A stretch of 64,000 nt of DNA from NCBI RefSeq assembly GCF_016745505.1, contig NZ_JAERUC010000203.1:1-64000 (forward strand). Direction: 5' to 3'. The notes below the pieces were generated by a model. It searched no databases and was not told where the DNA came from. It saw nothing but the letters and a program-made list of their open reading frames with translations. This DNA comes from Streptomyces silvae (GTDB lineage Bacteria; Actinomycetota; Actinomycetes; Streptomycetales; Streptomycetaceae). Shown here piece by piece: positions 41,561 through 50,446 of the stretch. Both the position numbers and the translations under genes were made by a program. How positions within the stretch are numbered: position 1 is the first letter of the stretch; each line of letters starts with the position of its first letter.

Positions 41561-42219
41561 TGCGAATCGTCCTCGTCGGGCCGCCCGGTGCCGGCAAGGG
41601 AACGCAGGCTGCGTTCCTTGCCAAGAATCTGTCGATTCCGCACATCTCCACGGGCGACCTCTTCCGCGCCAACATCAGCCAGGGCACCGACCTTGGCAAG
41701 CAGGCCCGCGCCTTCATGGACGCGGGACAGCTGGTGCCGGACGAAGTCACCATCGCGATGGCCAAGGACCGCATGTCCCAGCAGGACGCCGAGAACGGCT
41801 TCCTCCTGGACGGCTTCCCCCGCAATGTGGGGCAGGCCGCGGCGCTCGACGAGATGCTGCACAGTGAGGGCGTCAAGCTCGACGCGGTTCTTGACCTCGA
41901 GGTCCCCGAGGACGAGGTGGTCAAGCGCATCGCCGGCCGCCGCATCTGCCGTAACGACAGCGCGCACGTCTTCCACGTGACGTACAACCCGCCGAAGACC
42001 GAGGGCGTCTGCGACGCCTGCGGCGGCGAGCTGTACCAGCGGGACGACGACACGGAGGAGACGGTCCGTACGCGTCTCGAGGTCTACCACACGCAGACCG
42101 AGCCGATCATCGACTACTACCGGTCCCAGGGCCTGGTCGTGACGATCTCCGCGCTCGGCAAGGTCACCGAGGTGACCGAGCGGGCCATGGAGGCCCTCAA
42201 GAAGTCCGACGAGGTCTGA
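41560..42219 (+). CDS. adk: adenylate kinase
   Basis: This 219-residue enzyme converts ATP and AMP to two ADP. It has the P-loop GPPGAGKGT (8-16), the AMP site STGDLFRANI and the DGFPRN motif. The long LID domain begins CRN and contains CDACGG in place of a full Cys4 zinc site (Cys, none, Cys, Cys). It is coupled to secY through TGATG. Confidence 0.97.
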   Translation: MRIVLVGPPGAGKGTQAAFLAKNLSIPHISTGDLFRANISQGTDLGKQARAFMDAGQLVPDEVTIAMAKDRMSQQDAENGFLLDGFPRNVGQAAALDEMLHSEGVKLDAVLDLEVPEDEVVKRIAGRRICRNDSAHVFHVTYNPPKTEGVCDACGGELYQRDDDTEETVRTRLEVYHTQTEPIIDYYRSQGLVVTISALGKVTEVTERAMEALKKSDEV

Positions 42220-42244
42220 CCCTCGTCCGTCAACACCACGCAGC

Positions 42245-42274
42245 CGGCCGCGGCGCCCTCGGGCGTCGCGGCCG
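42245..42274 (+). terminator. terminator after adk
   Basis: CGGCCGCGGCGCC and GGCGTCGCGGCCG pair over 13 bp (one G-T) around a CTCG loop, followed by ACTGTTTGT. It lies between adk and map. Confidence 0.75.
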
Positions 42275-42343
42275 ACTGTTTGTGCGCCGTATCGTGGAGT
42301 ACGGCTCCGATGTCCAGCTCCGTACCCAGAAAGGCGCCCAGCG

Positions 42344-43180
42344 ATGGTGCAGATCAAGACCCCCGAGCAGATCGCGAAGATGCGCGAGGCGGGCCTCGTG
42401 GTCGCTGCCATTCACGCCGCCACCCGTGAGGCGGCCGTGCCGGGCGCCACGACGAAGGATCTGGACGAGGTCGCCCGCAAGGTGATCGCCGACCACGGTG
42501 CCAAGTCGAACTTCCTGGGGTACGGCGGATTCCCCGCGACCATCTGCACCTCGGTCAACGAGGTCGTCGTGCACGGCATCCCGGACGAGAAGACGGTCCT
42601 CAAGGACGGCGACATCATCTCGATCGACGCCGGCGCGATCATCGACGGCTGGCACGGGGACGCCGCGTACACCGCCTTCGTGGGAACCGGTCACGCCCCG
42701 GAGCTCGTCGAGCTCTCCCGGGTGACCGAGGAGTCCATGTGGGCCGGGATCGCCGCGATGAAGGTGAACAACCGGCTCGTCGACATCTCGAAGGCCATCG
42801 AGTCCTACATCCGCCGCCAGCCCCGCCCGGCGACCGGGAAGTACGGGATCATCGAGGACTACGGCGGCCACGGCATCGGGACCGAGATGCACATGGACCC
42901 GCACCTGCTGAACTACGTCTCGCGCAAGCGGGGCAAGGGGATCAAGCTCGTCCCCGGTGTCTGCCTGGCCATCGAGCCCATGGTCTCGCTGGGCACGGCG
43001 CAGACGAAGGTCCTCGCCGACGAGTGGACGGTCCTCACGACCGACGGCACCTGGTCCTCGCACTGGGAGCACTCGATCGCCCTCACGGAGCAGGGCCCGC
43101 TGGTCCTGACCGCCCCGGACTGCGGCCGGGCGAGGCTCGCCCAGTACGGCGTCGAGGCGGCACCCGATCCCCTCGGCTGA
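42344..43180 (+). CDS. map: methionine aminopeptidase, type I
   Basis: This 278-residue dinuclear metal enzyme removes the N-terminal Met from new proteins. It shows SVNEVVVHGIPD (substrate His), SIDAGAIIDGWHGDAAYT (two metal Asp residues), GGHGIGTEMHMDP (metal His) and AIEPMVSLG (metal Glu). ATG at 42344 has AGAAAGG upstream. A 9-bp hairpin follows the gene. Confidence 0.97.
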   Translation: MVQIKTPEQIAKMREAGLVVAAIHAATREAAVPGATTKDLDEVARKVIADHGAKSNFLGYGGFPATICTSVNEVVVHGIPDEKTVLKDGDIISIDAGAIIDGWHGDAAYTAFVGTGHAPELVELSRVTEESMWAGIAAMKVNNRLVDISKAIESYIRRQPRPATGKYGIIEDYGGHGIGTEMHMDPHLLNYVSRKRGKGIKLVPGVCLAIEPMVSLGTAQTKVLADEWTVLTTDGTWSSHWEHSIALTEQGPLVLTAPDCGRARLAQYGVEAAPDPLG

Positions 43181-43199
43181 GCCCGCTCACCAGTTCTGC

Positions 43200-43227
43200 C
43201 CTCTGATCTGTGTCTAAGGATCAGAGG
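43200..43227 (+). terminator. hairpin after map
   Basis: CCTCTGATC and GATCAGAGG form a perfect 9-bp stem with a 10-base loop. A -10-like TAGACT (43272-43277) downstream may be the infA promoter, but no convincing -35 is seen. Confidence 0.6.
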
Positions 43228-43357
43228 AAGTGGGCAAACTTGACGGATTCGTCTTTTGGAGTCCGCTGACGTAGACTGACTCGTCGGCTCTCGTGCATCC
43301 GTGTGTCTACATGCGGCGGCGGGAGTCGATCAAGGTAGCCGATTCGAAAGGCGAAGC

Positions 43358-43579
43358 GTGGCCAAGAAGCAAGGTGCCATCGAAATTGAGGGCACCGTGA
43401 TCGAGTCCCTCCCGAACGCCATGTTCAAGGTGGAACTCCAGAACGGTCACAAAGTCCTCGCGCACATCAGCGGCAAGATGCGGATGCACTACATCCGTAT
43501 CCTCCCGGATGACCGGGTCGTGGTGGAGCTGTCTCCGTACGACCTGACGCGTGGCCGGATCGTCTACCGGTACAAGTAG
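43358..43579 (+). CDS. infA: translation initiation factor IF-1
   Basis: The 73-residue OB-fold factor binds the A site of the 30S subunit during initiation. It reads AKKQGAIEIEGTVIESLPNAMF and HISGKMRMHYIRILPDDRV, nearly invariant in actinobacteria. GTG at 43358 has GAAAGG upstream. The longer frame begins in the leader and is not supported. Confidence 0.98.
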   Translation: MAKKQGAIEIEGTVIESLPNAMFKVELQNGHKVLAHISGKMRMHYIRILPDDRVVVELSPYDLTRGRIVYRYK

Positions 43580-43639
43580 ATCTTGCCGCCATCCCGCTTC
43601 GGCGTGGTGAGGGCACTGACCCGGAGAACCTGACATCCC

Positions 43640-43753
43640 ATGAAGGTCAAGCCGAGCGTCAAGAAGATCTGCGACAAGTGCAAGGTGATCCGCCGTCACG
43701 GCCGGGTCATGGTCATCTGCGACAACCTGCGCCACAAGCAGCGCCAGGGCTGA
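43640..43753 (+). CDS. rpmJ: 50S ribosomal protein L36, zinc-binding form
   Basis: This small gene encodes 37 residues beginning MKVKPSVKKICDKCKVIRRH. The zinc ligands Cys11, Cys14, Cys27 and His32 are all present, so it is the C+ form. The ATG at 43640 follows CCGGAGAACC. It lies between infA and rpsM, the usual position. Confidence 0.97.
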   Translation: MKVKPSVKKICDKCKVIRRHGRVMVICDNLRHKQRQG

Positions 43754-43950
43754 CGCACGACCACCTGCATCTCGCAGCTCTTCGCGCGACGCACGTAAAC
43801 GTACATACGCAGTGCCCGTCCAAGCTTCGGCTGACGACACCTCCGGCGGGGGCCGGGGACCCGGGCGTACCATCCCTTCCCACGCGGTCGGGGTCGGCGT
43901 TCGGGAGCGGCACTGTGGAAGACCCCCGAAATAACAACTGGAGCCATTGA

Positions 43951-44331
43951 ATGGCACGCGTTTCAGGTGTTGACATCCCGCGCGAAAAGCGCGTGGAGGT
44001 TGCCCTCACCTACGTCTTCGGCATCGGGCGCACCCGGTCCAAGGAGATCCTCGCCACCACCGGCGTGAACCCGAACACCCGCGTTCGTGACCTGGCCGAA
44101 GAGGACCTGGTCAAGATCCGCGAGTACGTCGACGCCAACCTTCGCACCGAGGGTGACCTTCGCCGCGAGATCCAGGGCGACATTCGCCGCAAGATCGAGA
44201 TCGGCTGCTACCAGGGCATCCGGCACCGTCGCGGTCTGCCGGTCCACGGTCAGCGCACCAGCACGAACGCGCGTACCCGCAAGGGCCCGCGTCGCGCCAT
44301 CGCCGGTAAGAAGAAGCCGGGCAAGAAGTAG
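43951..44331 (+). CDS. rpsM: 30S ribosomal protein S13
   Basis: The 126-residue head protein contacts the P-site tRNA. It begins MARVSGVDIPREKRVEVALTY and has the signature RHRRGLPVHGQRTSTNARTRKG. ATG at 43951. The 197-base spacer after rpmJ has no strong terminator. Confidence 0.98.
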   Translation: MARVSGVDIPREKRVEVALTYVFGIGRTRSKEILATTGVNPNTRVRDLAEEDLVKIREYVDANLRTEGDLRREIQGDIRRKIEIGCYQGIRHRRGLPVHGQRTSTNARTRKGPRRAIAGKKKPGKK

Positions 44332-44435
44332 TCCTCAGCGGACGCACTGCGGGTGTCCGGTCACCGGACGTTCGCGGAAACCAGCGGTCTTCGCTGTAGG
44401 ACCGATCACCTCCCCTCTCCATCTGGAGTCAAGAC

Positions 44436-44840
44436 ATGCCCCCCAAGGGTCGTCAGGGCGCAGCCAAGAAGGTGCGTCGCAAGGAAAAGAAGAACGTCGC
44501 TCACGGGCACGCCCACATCAAGAGCACGTTCAACAACACGATCGTCTCGATCACGGACCCCTCGGGCAACGTGATCTCCTGGGCCTCCGCCGGCCACGTC
44601 GGCTTCAAGGGCTCGCGCAAGTCCACCCCCTTCGCCGCGCAGATGGCCGCCGAGTCGGCCGCCCGCCGCGCGCAGGAGCACGGCATGCGCAAGGTCGACG
44701 TCTTCGTCAAGGGTCCCGGCTCCGGCCGTGAGACCGCGATCCGCTCCCTCCAGGCCACGGGCCTCGAGGTCGGTTCGATCCAGGACGTCACCCCGACGCC
44801 GCACAACGGCTGCCGTCCGCCGAAGCGTCGCCGCGTCTGA
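44436..44840 (+). CDS. rpsK: 30S ribosomal protein S11
   Basis: The 134-residue platform protein has AHIKSTFNNTIVSITDPSGN and VDVFVKGPGSGRETAIRSL. ATG at 44436. It is followed directly by the rpoA region. The rpsD gene usual at this place in many bacteria is absent. Confidence 0.98.
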   Translation: MPPKGRQGAAKKVRRKEKKNVAHGHAHIKSTFNNTIVSITDPSGNVISWASAGHVGFKGSRKSTPFAAQMAAESAARRAQEHGMRKVDVFVKGPGSGRETAIRSLQATGLEVGSIQDVTPTPHNGCRPPKRRRV

Positions 44841-44884
44841 TCCGTCACGGCCGGTGACGGCCGTGCGTCAGTAGCGCCGGATCC

Positions 44885-44926
44885 GGGCGGTATGTCCCTT
44901 CGGGGGCGTGCCGCCCGTATCCTTGT
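44885..44926 (+). terminator. attenuator-like hairpin before rpoA
   Basis: GGGCGGTATGTCCC pairs with GGGGCGTGCCGCCC over 14 bp (several G-T pairs) around TTCG, followed by GTATCCTTGTTT. It lies between rpsK and rpoA and may reduce read-through or release an internal promoter (TATCCT). Confidence 0.6.
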
Positions 44927-44977
44927 TTCATCTGTCGGGCATCAAATAGTGGGTGCCCACGACTGAAGGATTCCTTC

Positions 44978-46000
44978 ATGCTTATCGCTCAGCGTCCGTC
45001 GCTGACCGAAGAGGTCGTCGACGAGTTCCGCTCCCGGTTCGTGATCGAGCCGCTGGAGCCGGGCTTCGGTTACACCCTCGGTAACTCCCTGCGCCGTACC
45101 CTCCTCTCCTCGATCCCCGGTGCCGCTGTCACCAGCATCCGGATCGACGGTGTCCTGCACGAGTTCACCACCGTGCCGGGCGTCAAGGAGGACGTGACCG
45201 ACCTCATCCTCAACATCAAGCAGCTGGTCGTCTCCTCGGAGCACGACGAGCCGGTCGTGATGTACCTGCGCAAGCAGGGTCCCGGCCTGGTCACCGCTGC
45301 TGACATCGCCCCGCCGGCCGGCGTCGAGGTCCACAACCCGGACCTGGTCCTGGCCACGCTGAACGGCAAGGGCAAGCTGGAGATGGAGCTGACCGTCGAG
45401 CGCGGTCGCGGCTACGTCTCCGCCGTCCAGAACAAGCAGGTGGGCCAGGAGATCGGCCGGATCCCGGTCGACTCCATCTACTCGCCGGTGCTCAAGGTCA
45501 CGTACAAGGTCGAGGCGACCCGTGTCGAGCAGCGCACCGACTTCGACAAGCTGATCGTCGACGTCGAGACCAAGCAGGCCATGCGTCCCCGTGACGCCAT
45601 GGCGTCGGCCGGTAAGACCCTGGTCGAGCTGTTCGGTCTGGCGCGCGAGCTCAACATCGACGCCGAGGGCATCGACATGGGCCCGTCCCCGACGGACGCC
45701 GCGCTCGCCGCCGATCTGGCGCTGCCGATCGAGGAGCTCGAGCTCACGGTCCGTTCGTACAACTGCCTCAAGCGCGAGGGCATCCACTCCGTGGGTGAGC
45801 TCGTGGCCCGCTCCGAGGCGGACCTGCTCGACATCCGCAACTTCGGTGCGAAGTCGATCGACGAGGTCAAGGCGAAGCTGGCCGGTATGGGCCTCGCGCT
45901 CAAGGACTCGCCTCCCGGCTTCGACCCGACCGCCGCCGCCGACGCGTTCGGCGCGGACGACGACGCGGACGCCGGTTTCGTGGAGACCGAGCAGTACTGA
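44978..46000 (+). CDS. rpoA: DNA-directed RNA polymerase subunit alpha
   Basis: The 340-residue assembly subunit has an N-terminal dimerisation domain with EPLEPGFGYTLGNSLRRTLLSS. After a linker comes the C-terminal domain that binds UP elements and activators (RSYNCLKREGIHSVGEL and LLDIRNFGAKSIDEVKAKL). An acidic tail ends the protein. ATG at 44978. Confidence 0.98.
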   Translation: MLIAQRPSLTEEVVDEFRSRFVIEPLEPGFGYTLGNSLRRTLLSSIPGAAVTSIRIDGVLHEFTTVPGVKEDVTDLILNIKQLVVSSEHDEPVVMYLRKQGPGLVTAADIAPPAGVEVHNPDLVLATLNGKGKLEMELTVERGRGYVSAVQNKQVGQEIGRIPVDSIYSPVLKVTYKVEATRVEQRTDFDKLIVDVETKQAMRPRDAMASAGKTLVELFGLARELNIDAEGIDMGPSPTDAALAADLALPIEELELTVRSYNCLKREGIHSVGELVARSEADLLDIRNFGAKSIDEVKAKLAGMGLALKDSPPGFDPTAAADAFGADDDADAGFVETEQY

Positions 46001-46144
46001 GTCGCCTCCCGGCTGGGGGTGCCCGGATTTGAGGGTGCCCCCGTGCCGGAGCCGCAAGGCACGTAAGACTTCCGCGGGGCGACCGCCTCGCGGGAACTGA
46101 CACCGGTACCTGATACGGCCGGTGCAGCACACAAGGAGAAAACC

Positions 46145-46651
46145 ATGCCTCAGCCCGCCAAGGGTGCCCGTCTGGGCGGCAGCGCTGCGCACGAGAAGCT
46201 TCTTCTCATCAACCTCGCGAAGTCGCTGTTCGAGCACGGCCGCATCACCACGACCGAGGCCAAGGCCCGTCGCCTGCGTCCGGTCGCCGAGCGTTTCATC
46301 ACCAAGGCGAAGAAGGGCGACATCCACAACCGTCGCCTGGTGCTGCAGTCGATCACGGACAAGGGCATCGTGCACACGCTCTTCACCGAGATCGCCCCGC
46401 GGTACGAGAACCGCCCCGGTGGTTACACCCGCATCACCAAGATCGGCAACCGTCGTGGCGACAACGCCCCGATGGCCGTCATCGAGCTGGTCGAGGCGCT
46501 GACCGTGGCCCAGCAGGCCACCGGTGAGGCCGAGGCCGCGACGAAGCGCGCCGTCAAGGAAGACGCCCTCAAGAAGGACGAGGCTCCGGCCGAGACCGTC
46601 GAGGACGCCAAGCCGGCCGACGCCGCCGCCGAGGACTCCAAGGACGCCTGA
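46145..46651 (+). CDS. rplQ: 50S ribosomal protein L17
   Basis: The 168-residue protein has the conserved core MPQPAKGARLGGSAAHEKLL through YTRITKIGNRRGDNAPMAVIEL (about 115 residues). A 50-residue Ala/Glu/Lys-rich acidic tail follows that E. coli L17 lacks. ATG at 46145 has AAGGAG upstream. A T-tailed terminator follows. Confidence 0.97.
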   Translation: MPQPAKGARLGGSAAHEKLLLINLAKSLFEHGRITTTEAKARRLRPVAERFITKAKKGDIHNRRLVLQSITDKGIVHTLFTEIAPRYENRPGGYTRITKIGNRRGDNAPMAVIELVEALTVAQQATGEAEAATKRAVKEDALKKDEAPAETVEDAKPADAAAEDSKDA

Positions 46652-46670
46652 GCGTTCTGAGACCCGGGTA

Positions 46671-46712
46671 CGGGCCCGCATCACCCTTCGGGGCGGTGCG
46701 GGCCCGTTCTTT
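46671..46712 (+). terminator. terminator after rplQ
   Basis: CGGGCCCGCA and TGCGGGCCCG form the base of a stem that extends to a TTCG loop, followed by TTCTTT. It ends the infA-to-rplQ cluster. Confidence 0.88.
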
Positions 46713-46744
46713 GTGAGAGGGATCTGCTTTGAGAGGATCTGCGG

Positions 46745-47599
46745 GTGAGTGACGAGGCAGAGCCCGGCTTTGTACGGGTACGGCTGGACCTTTCCTACGA
46801 CGGCAAGGACTTCTCCGGCTGGGCGAAGCAGACCAGCAGGCGCACCGTGCAGGGCGAGATCGAGGACGCCCTGCGGACCGTGACCCGGTCCTCGGTGACG
46901 TACGACCTGACGGTCGCCGGGCGCACCGACGCGGGGGTGCACGCGCGCGGGCAGGTGGCGCACGTCGATCTGCCGGCCGAGGTGTGGGCCGAGCACGAGG
47001 AGAAGCTGCTGCGGCGGATGGCGGGGCGCCTGCCGCTGGACGTACGGATCTGGCGTGCGGCGGTGGCCCCGGCAGGGTTCAACGCGCGGTTCTCCGCGCT
47101 GTGGCGGCGGTACGCGTACCGCGTGGGCGACCGGCCCGGCGGGGTGGACCCGCTGGTCCGCGGGCATGTGCTGTGGCACGACCGGCCGCTGGACCTGGAC
47201 GCGATGAACGAGGCCGCCGCCCTGATGACCGGGGAGCACGACTTCGCGGCGTACTGCAAGAAGCGTGAGGGCGCCACGACCATCCGTACGCTCCAGAAGC
47301 TGCACTGGGTACGGGACGCGGAGTCCGGGGTGCTGACGGCGACCGTCCAGGCCGACGCCTTCTGCCACAACATGGTGCGGGCGCTGATCGGCGCCGCGCT
47401 GTTCGTGGGGGACGGGCGCAGACCGGCCGGGTGGCCGGCCGAGGTGCTGGCGGCGAAGGTGCGGGACCCCGCGGTGCACGTGGTGCGGCCGCACGGGCTG
47501 ACGCTGGAGGAGGTGGCGTATCCGGCGGACGCGCTGCTGGCGGCCCGGGCCCTGGAGGCGCGGAACGTCAGGACGCTGCCGGGGGCGGAGTGCTGCTGA
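46745..47599 (+). CDS. truA: tRNA pseudouridine(38-40) synthase TruA
   Basis: This 284-residue enzyme modifies uridines 38-40 of tRNA. The catalytic motif AGRTDAGVHA with its Asp is at about residues 58-67, and RRYAYRV and DFAAYCKK are also family motifs. GTG at 46745 gives SDEAEPGFVRVRLDLSYDG. Its last 32 bases overlap the convergent gene on the minus strand. Confidence 0.96.
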   Translation: MSDEAEPGFVRVRLDLSYDGKDFSGWAKQTSRRTVQGEIEDALRTVTRSSVTYDLTVAGRTDAGVHARGQVAHVDLPAEVWAEHEEKLLRRMAGRLPLDVRIWRAAVAPAGFNARFSALWRRYAYRVGDRPGGVDPLVRGHVLWHDRPLDLDAMNEAAALMTGEHDFAAYCKKREGATTIRTLQKLHWVRDAESGVLTATVQADAFCHNMVRALIGAALFVGDGRRPAGWPAEVLAAKVRDPAVHVVRPHGLTLEEVAYPADALLAARALEARNVRTLPGAECC

Positions 47600-49457
47600 C
47601 CGGCCTGCGGCGCAGGGCGCGCAGCAGCTTGGCCGCGTAGTACACGGCGAGGACGCTGGACACGGTGGAGCGGAACCAGCCGATGTCCGGTGTCCACCAG
47701 GCGTAGACCGCCGCCGCGGTGAAGAACAGCAGGGCGGCCGTGCGCAGCGCCCACCAGCGGGCCGGGTGCGGTTCGTCCTGGGCCGGGGCCTCGGGGTGGA
47801 CGCCGTCCTTCGTGGTGAGGGTGTCCCGCATCCCCGCGAAGAACCCGCGCCGGGCGAGGACGCGGGCGCCGGGGAGCTCCGCGAGGATCTCCAGCTCGCC
47901 GCCGTACCCGGCCGGCAGGGGCGGGAGTCCCAGGGCGGCGACGAGCTCGCCCTGGTGGCGGGCGGGGTCGCCGGTGGCCCGCAGGACGTGGGCCAGCGGG
48001 CGTGGATCGGTCAGCCCGTACACCCGGGCCAGCACGGTCGCCGTCGCCGTCGCCTCGGTGTGGTCGGTGGCGGGGGCGGCGGTCTCCCAGGTGTGGGCCG
48101 CCACCTTCCGGCCCCGGTGCAGCAGGGTGAAGCTGCTGCGCTCCGGGGTGCGGTGCAGGACCAGGGCCGGCCAGTCCTCGGCCGTGGTGAAGCTGTCCGC
48201 AGCCGAGGTGAGCGGGTCCTCGGGGAGCAGGGCCGCGCGCTTGCCGCGTACGGGGTCCGGGACGATCTCGACGTACGTGTGATGGCTGCCGGCCGGGGCC
48301 GTCCGCAGGCTGTGCCCGCAGATCAGGGCGGCCTGGGCCACCTCCGTGGGGCCCGTGGAGGCGATGGCGACCGACCGCGGTGCCAGCTCGCGCTCCCAGT
48401 CGGGTGCGCCGGTGGCCGGGGGCTCGGGGGAGGGGCGGAAGAACGGGATCCGCATCGCCAGCTCGACCCGGGTGTCGGAGCGGGCCTCCAGGAACTCGGC
48501 GCGGGCGTCACCGAAGTAGGTCCACGGGAACGTCGTGACGTGCACCCCGATGTCGCGGAAGGCCGTGAGGGCCTCCTCGTAGCGGTTCATCGACCAGAGG
48601 ACCAGGGCCAGGTGGTTGCGGAAGCCGGCGGCCTCCCGGTCCCCCGGGGCGTAACTGTCCGACAGGGCCTGTGCGCGGGTCACCGCCGCCTCGACGCGGG
48701 AGGCGTACGGATCGGGGTCGGGGGCCTCCTCGTCGGCGATCAGGTACTCGACGACGGCTTGGAGCGGCAGGGCGTGGAGCCGGGAGCCCGGGGGTGCCTG
48801 GGCGGCCGCGCTCTCCGCGAAGGCGAACATCTCCTCGTGCGAGCCGAACCACTTGTCGCAGAGGTACTGGAGTGCCTGGACGTGGCAGCCCTCGTGGTGC
48901 GGGTCGCGCGCGTTCGCCTCGGCCAGATAGGTGTCGAAGACCTCCCGCGGCGCCTGGATGCCCCGGGCCTGGGTCAGCGCGACCCGCCAGGGGACCGGGT
49001 CGTCGGGGTTGAGCTCGGCGGCCTCGGAGATCACCGGCACCGCGTCCCGCAGCACCGTGTGGAACGCCCGGAACTGGTCGGCCTCGACATGCCTGGCCCG
49101 GGCCCCGGTCCGTATCTGCCACGCCTGGTAGACGTACTGGTCGGCCTTGACCAGGACGGCGTCCGGGTCCTGCGGGGACTCTTCCAGCCAGCTGTCCAGC
49201 CAGCCCGGGTGGTGCAGCGAGGCCCGCGCGAGGCGGGAGACGCAGGTGTCCCGGCGCTCCCACTGGGCGTGCTCGCGGGTCAGGGCGAGCAGCTCGGCGG
49301 CCGGGCCGTGGTCCCCACCGGCGGCCGCGGCGAGGGCCACCCGCAGCGTGGGGTCCGGGGCGTCGAGGACCACGGCGTCGTCCGGGGGCAGGTCGGCGCC
49401 TATCGCGTCACTGTGGCGCAGGACGCGCGGGAGGGTGAAGAGGGTGGTCAGACGCAC
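47568..49457 (-). CDS. helical-repeat membrane protein of unknown function
   Basis: The 629-residue protein is not recognised as a named family. Residues 50-330 are alpha-helical with TPR-like spacing (WLEESPQDPDAVLVKADQ, AELNPDDPVPWRVALTQA, NRYEEALTAFRDIG). The middle part (about 400-540) has mixed strands. Near the C-terminus two hydrophobic segments (ALRTAALLFFTAAAVYAWW and SVLAVYYAAKLL) suggest membrane anchoring. GTG at 49457 has GAGGA at 9-base spacing; the frame extends 51 codons upstream without support. It is convergent with truA and overlaps it by 32 bases. Confidence 0.75.
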   Translation of the reverse strand: MRLTTLFTLPRVLRHSDAIGADLPPDDAVVLDAPDPTLRVALAAAAGGDHGPAAELLALTREHAQWERRDTCVSRLARASLHHPGWLDSWLEESPQDPDAVLVKADQYVYQAWQIRTGARARHVEADQFRAFHTVLRDAVPVISEAAELNPDDPVPWRVALTQARGIQAPREVFDTYLAEANARDPHHEGCHVQALQYLCDKWFGSHEEMFAFAESAAAQAPPGSRLHALPLQAVVEYLIADEEAPDPDPYASRVEAAVTRAQALSDSYAPGDREAAGFRNHLALVLWSMNRYEEALTAFRDIGVHVTTFPWTYFGDARAEFLEARSDTRVELAMRIPFFRPSPEPPATGAPDWERELAPRSVAIASTGPTEVAQAALICGHSLRTAPAGSHHTYVEIVPDPVRGKRAALLPEDPLTSAADSFTTAEDWPALVLHRTPERSSFTLLHRGRKVAAHTWETAAPATDHTEATATATVLARVYGLTDPRPLAHVLRATGDPARHQGELVAALGLPPLPAGYGGELEILAELPGARVLARRGFFAGMRDTLTTKDGVHPEAPAQDEPHPARWWALRTAALLFFTAAAVYAWWTPDIGWFRSTVSSVLAVYYAAKLLRALRRRPVSSTPPPAAS

Positions 49458-49521
49458 GGCGGCGGGTCCTCGGTCGAGGGGAGGGACGGAGCTGGTGCGT
49501 GGGGGAGCGCACGGACGGCCG

Positions 49522-50379
49522 TCAGGCGACGGGTGCCCCTGCGGCCGCCGACGCCTGGACCTCGCCGCGGTGACGGATCTGGCGGAAGGTGAACTCGGTG
49601 AGGTCGTCACCGGCCTTGTAGACGTCCTTGGCCGCCGTGGTGACGTTCTTCCCGCTGGTGTAGCCGCCGATCGTGAAGTAGGCGTACCGGCCGTAGGAGT
49701 TGGCCGTACGCCGGCAGACGGATCCGCCGCGGCAGAACGTGGGGACCCCCGAACCGCTGAGGGAGGCGAGGCCGCCGGACGCCTGCTGGGCCGCCTTCCT
49801 GGCCTCCGCCTCGGTGCCGAACACGGCGAGGCCGACGGTGACCGCGACGCCGTCCTTGCTGTACGTCGCGCGGATGACCTGGTCGCAGCCGTTGGTGTCG
49901 AGGATCGAGCCGAGGGCGCCCTGGGTCGTCGTGGCGCAGCTCTCCGTACGGGCGGTGGCGCCCTTGGCGTAGACGCGGTCGCCCATGGTCAGCTTCCTGC
50001 CGGGGAAGAAGGCGTCGACCGTGACCGGGGCCTTGTCCTTCTTCTCGTCGGCTATGTAGTCCTTCGGGTCCGGCGGGGGCGGCGGCGCGACCGAGGAGAA
50101 GGAGGGCTCCGGCGCGGAGCTCTCCGAGGGCAGGTCGGCCGGGGCCGGCAGCTCGCTGGCGTTCTTGTTCCCCCCGGAGGAGCCGCCGTTGGTCGTGATG
50201 ACCGCGGTGGCCACGATCGCGGCCACCGCGGCGGTCGCCACCGCGCCGCCGCCGATCATCAGCCACTTCTTGCGCCTGCCGCGCGCGGCGGACGCCTCGG
50301 CCAGTGCCGCCCAGTCCGGAGTCCGGCTCTCTCCCGGTCCTCCCGGCCCCCAGGAGGGCCCCCCTTGCCCAAAGCTCAT
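49522..50379 (-). CDS. single-pass membrane protein of unknown function
   Basis: The 285-residue protein has a Gly/Pro-rich cytoplasmic N-terminus, a membrane helix at about residues 38-62 (LMIGGGAVATAAVAAIVATAVI), a Ser/Pro linker and an exported domain. That domain has four Cys (SCATTT, NGCDQV, FCRGGSVCRR), which could form two disulfides. ATG at 50379 has no ribosome binding site. TAGGAT ends 7 bases before it, so it is probably leaderless. It is divergent from the ABC-F gene with only 67 bases between starts. No function is recognised. Confidence 0.8.
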   Translation of the reverse strand: MSFGQGGPSWGPGGPGESRTPDWAALAEASAARGRRKKWLMIGGGAVATAAVAAIVATAVITTNGGSSGGNKNASELPAPADLPSESSAPEPSFSSVAPPPPPDPKDYIADEKKDKAPVTVDAFFPGRKLTMGDRVYAKGATARTESCATTTQGALGSILDTNGCDQVIRATYSKDGVAVTVGLAVFGTEAEARKAAQQASGGLASLSGSGVPTFCRGGSVCRRTANSYGRYAYFTIGGYTSGKNVTTAAKDVYKAGDDLTEFTFRQIRHRGEVQASAAAGAPVA

Positions 50380-50446
50380 GCGGCGAATCCTAGACCGACC
50401 GTAATCCGGTTGGGCCAACGGTTCGCATGCCGTGACAATGCTGTGC

